Notes under the pieces: generated by a model
Told to the model about the DNA's origin: nothing
The model's input: only the letters and a program-made list of their open reading frames with translations
Database searches by the model: none
Assembly: GCF_002087075.1 (NCBI RefSeq)
Contig: NZ_MWSM01000007.1
Span: forward strand, 66,194 to 130,193
Direction: 5' to 3'
Length of the DNA stretch: 64,000 nucleotides
Origin: Streptococcus pseudopneumoniae ATCC BAA-960 = CCUG 49455
GTDB lineage: Bacteria > Bacillota > Bacilli > Lactobacillales > Streptococcaceae
In this document: in pieces, positions 62,747 through 64,000 of the stretch
Position numbering within the stretch: the first letter of the stretch is position 1
How the letters are laid out: each line of letters starts with the position of its first letter
Translations under genes and position numbers: made by a program

Positions 62747-64000
62747 ATGGAATTAATATTAAAAGCAAAAGACATTCGTGTGGAATTCAAAGGACGCGAT
62801 GTTTTAGATATAAATGAATTAGAAGTATATGATTATGACCGTATTGGTTTAGTAGGAGCAAATGGTGCTGGAAAAAGCACTTTACTCAGGGTACTTTTAG
62901 GAGAATTAACTCCCCCAGGATGTAAAATGAATCGTCTGGGTGAACTTGCCTATATTCCCCAGTTGGACGAAGTAACTCTGCAGGAGGAAAAAGATTTTGC
63001 ACTTGTAGGCAAGCTAGGTGTTGAGCAATTAAATATACAGACTATGAGCGGTGGTGAAGAAACAAGGCTTAAAATAGCACAGGCCTTATCGGCACAGGTT
63101 CATGGTATTTTAGCGGATGAACCTACGAGCCATTTAGACCGTGAAGGAATTGATTTTCTAATAGGACAGCTAAAATATTTTACAGGTGCACTGTTAGTTA
63201 TTAGCCATGACCGCTATTTTCTTGATGAAATAGTAGATAAAATATGGGAACTGAAAGATGGCAAAATCACTGAGTATTGGGGAAACTATTCTGATTATCT
63301 TCGTCAGAAAGAGGAAGAACGTAAGAGCCAAGCTGCAGAATACGAACAATTTATTGCGGAACGTGCCCGATTGGAAAGGGCTGCGGAGGAAAAGCGAAAA
63401 CAGGCTCGTAAAATAGAACAGAAGGCAAAAGGTTCTTCAAAGAAAAAAAGTACTGAAGACGGAGGGCGTTTAGCTCATCAAAAATCAATAGGAAGTAAGG
63501 AAAAAAAGATGTATAATGCTGCTAAAACCCTAGAGCACAGGATTGCGGCCTTAGGAAAAGTAGAAGCTCCGGAAGGCATTCGCAGAATTCGTTTCAGGCA
63601 AAGTAAAGCATTGGAGCTCCATAATCCATACCCTATAGTCGGTGCAGAAATTAATAAAGTATTTGGGGATAAGGCTCTGTTTGAAAATGCATCTTTTCAA
63701 ATTCCGTTAGGAGCAAAAGTGGCGTTAACTGGTGGTAATGGAATCGGAAAAACAACTTTAATCCAAATGATCTTAAACCATGAAGAAGGAATTTCTATTT
63801 CGCCTAAGGCAAAAATAGGTTACTTTGCACAGAATGGTTACAAGTACAACAGTAATCAGAATGTTATGGAGTTTATGCAGAAGGATTGTGACTACAATAT
63901 ATCAGAAATTCGTTCAGTGCTAGCATCTATGGGGTTCAAACAGAACGATATTGGAAAAAGTTTATCTGTTTTAAGCGGTGGAGAAATTATAAAATTGTTG
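62747..64000 (+). CDS. msr(D): ABC-F ribosomal protection protein Msr(D)/Mel (partial)
   Basis: 418 codons of about 487 are in the window. The first ABC module has [14 protein letters not shown] (about 37-50), TMSGGEETR and ADEPTSHLD; the linker (about 195-270) is rich in Glu and Lys; the second module shows [13 protein letters not shown] (about 326-338) and LSGGE before the edge. ABC-F proteins remove macrolides and ketolides from the ribosome. No membrane segment is present. It is truncated only by the window end. Confidence 0.95.

Larger units (their letters stand above)
60404..64000 (+). mobile_element. Mega macrolide efflux element (left part)
   Basis: The tag reading frame stops matching at about 60404. 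From there on there are a region of short hairpins, a recombinase scrap, the mef leader, mef(E) and msr(D). This order defines the macrolide efflux genetic assembly (Mega). The right end is outside the window. Insertion into tag is one of its known sites in pneumococcus, as I recall. Confidence 0.92.

Noticed and set aside
1..64000. CRISPR array, rRNA or tRNA genes
   Set aside because: No regularly spaced identical repeats, no rRNA sequence and no cloverleaf with the usual T-loop were found. The tandem hairpins at 51084-51265 have different spacing and imperfect units.

Overview
The window reads as a Streptococcus pneumoniae chromosome, or that of a very close mitis-group relative. It has the full streptococcal S10-spc-alpha ribosomal order, a choline-binding surface protein, BOX-type repeats, an IS630-Spn1-like transposase remnant, a ComX (cin) box, and a mef(E)/msr(D) Mega macrolide-efflux element that has split the tag gene. 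Species assignment is by recognition, not by search.

Layout. 1-4.2 kb: BOX remnant, phosphoglycerate-mutase-family gene, choline-binding protein, UPF0210 protein and ACT-domain protein. 4.3-19.5 kb: 29 genes from rpsJ to rplQ, transcribed leftward from a promoter at about 19.4 kb, with several large RNA hairpins or repeat copies in the gaps. 19.5-27.1 kb: P-loop kinase, nrdG, acetyltransferase, a small protein, nrdD (with an NrdR-box-like inverted repeat), the competence-induced ccs4 membrane protein and cardiolipin synthase. 27.1-34.7 kb: an AT-rich insertion holding an IS630 remnant and a complete thiazole/oxazole-modified peptide (TOMM/LAP) cluster. It encodes two tandem 35-residue precursors with an identical CCCCYFCTSTG core, an E1-like partner, a YcaO cyclodehydratase, a SagB-type dehydrogenase, an M16 protease and an ABC-2 exporter. 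34.7-42.9 kb: conserved core (interrupted lipoprotein, folC, DUF1292, ruvX, UPF0297/IreB, lipoprotein, spx, pepP, uvrA).

42.98-56.55 kb is a 13.6-kb integrated element bounded by a 19-bp direct repeat. It has an integrase, divergent repressor/Cro-type genes over three operators, Rha and Bro-N regulators, primase, D5-type helicase, an iteron origin and no capsid or lysis genes. That is the plan of a phage satellite (PICI-like island). It sits between uvrA and corA, and its attachment core contains the -10 of the present corA promoter. 56.6-59.9 kb is core again (corA, DUF1129, S66 peptidase, SemiSWEET). From about 60.4 kb to the window end lies Mega, inserted in tag: a recombinase scrap, the MTASMRLR leader peptide and attenuator, mef(E), and msr(D), which runs off the end.

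Most worth following up: the TOMM cluster and its twin precursors; three tandem covarying hairpins in the satellite; the satellite origin; the ATA codon where the helicase gene should start; and the very short mef-msr(D) gap, which leaves no room for an msr(D) leader.
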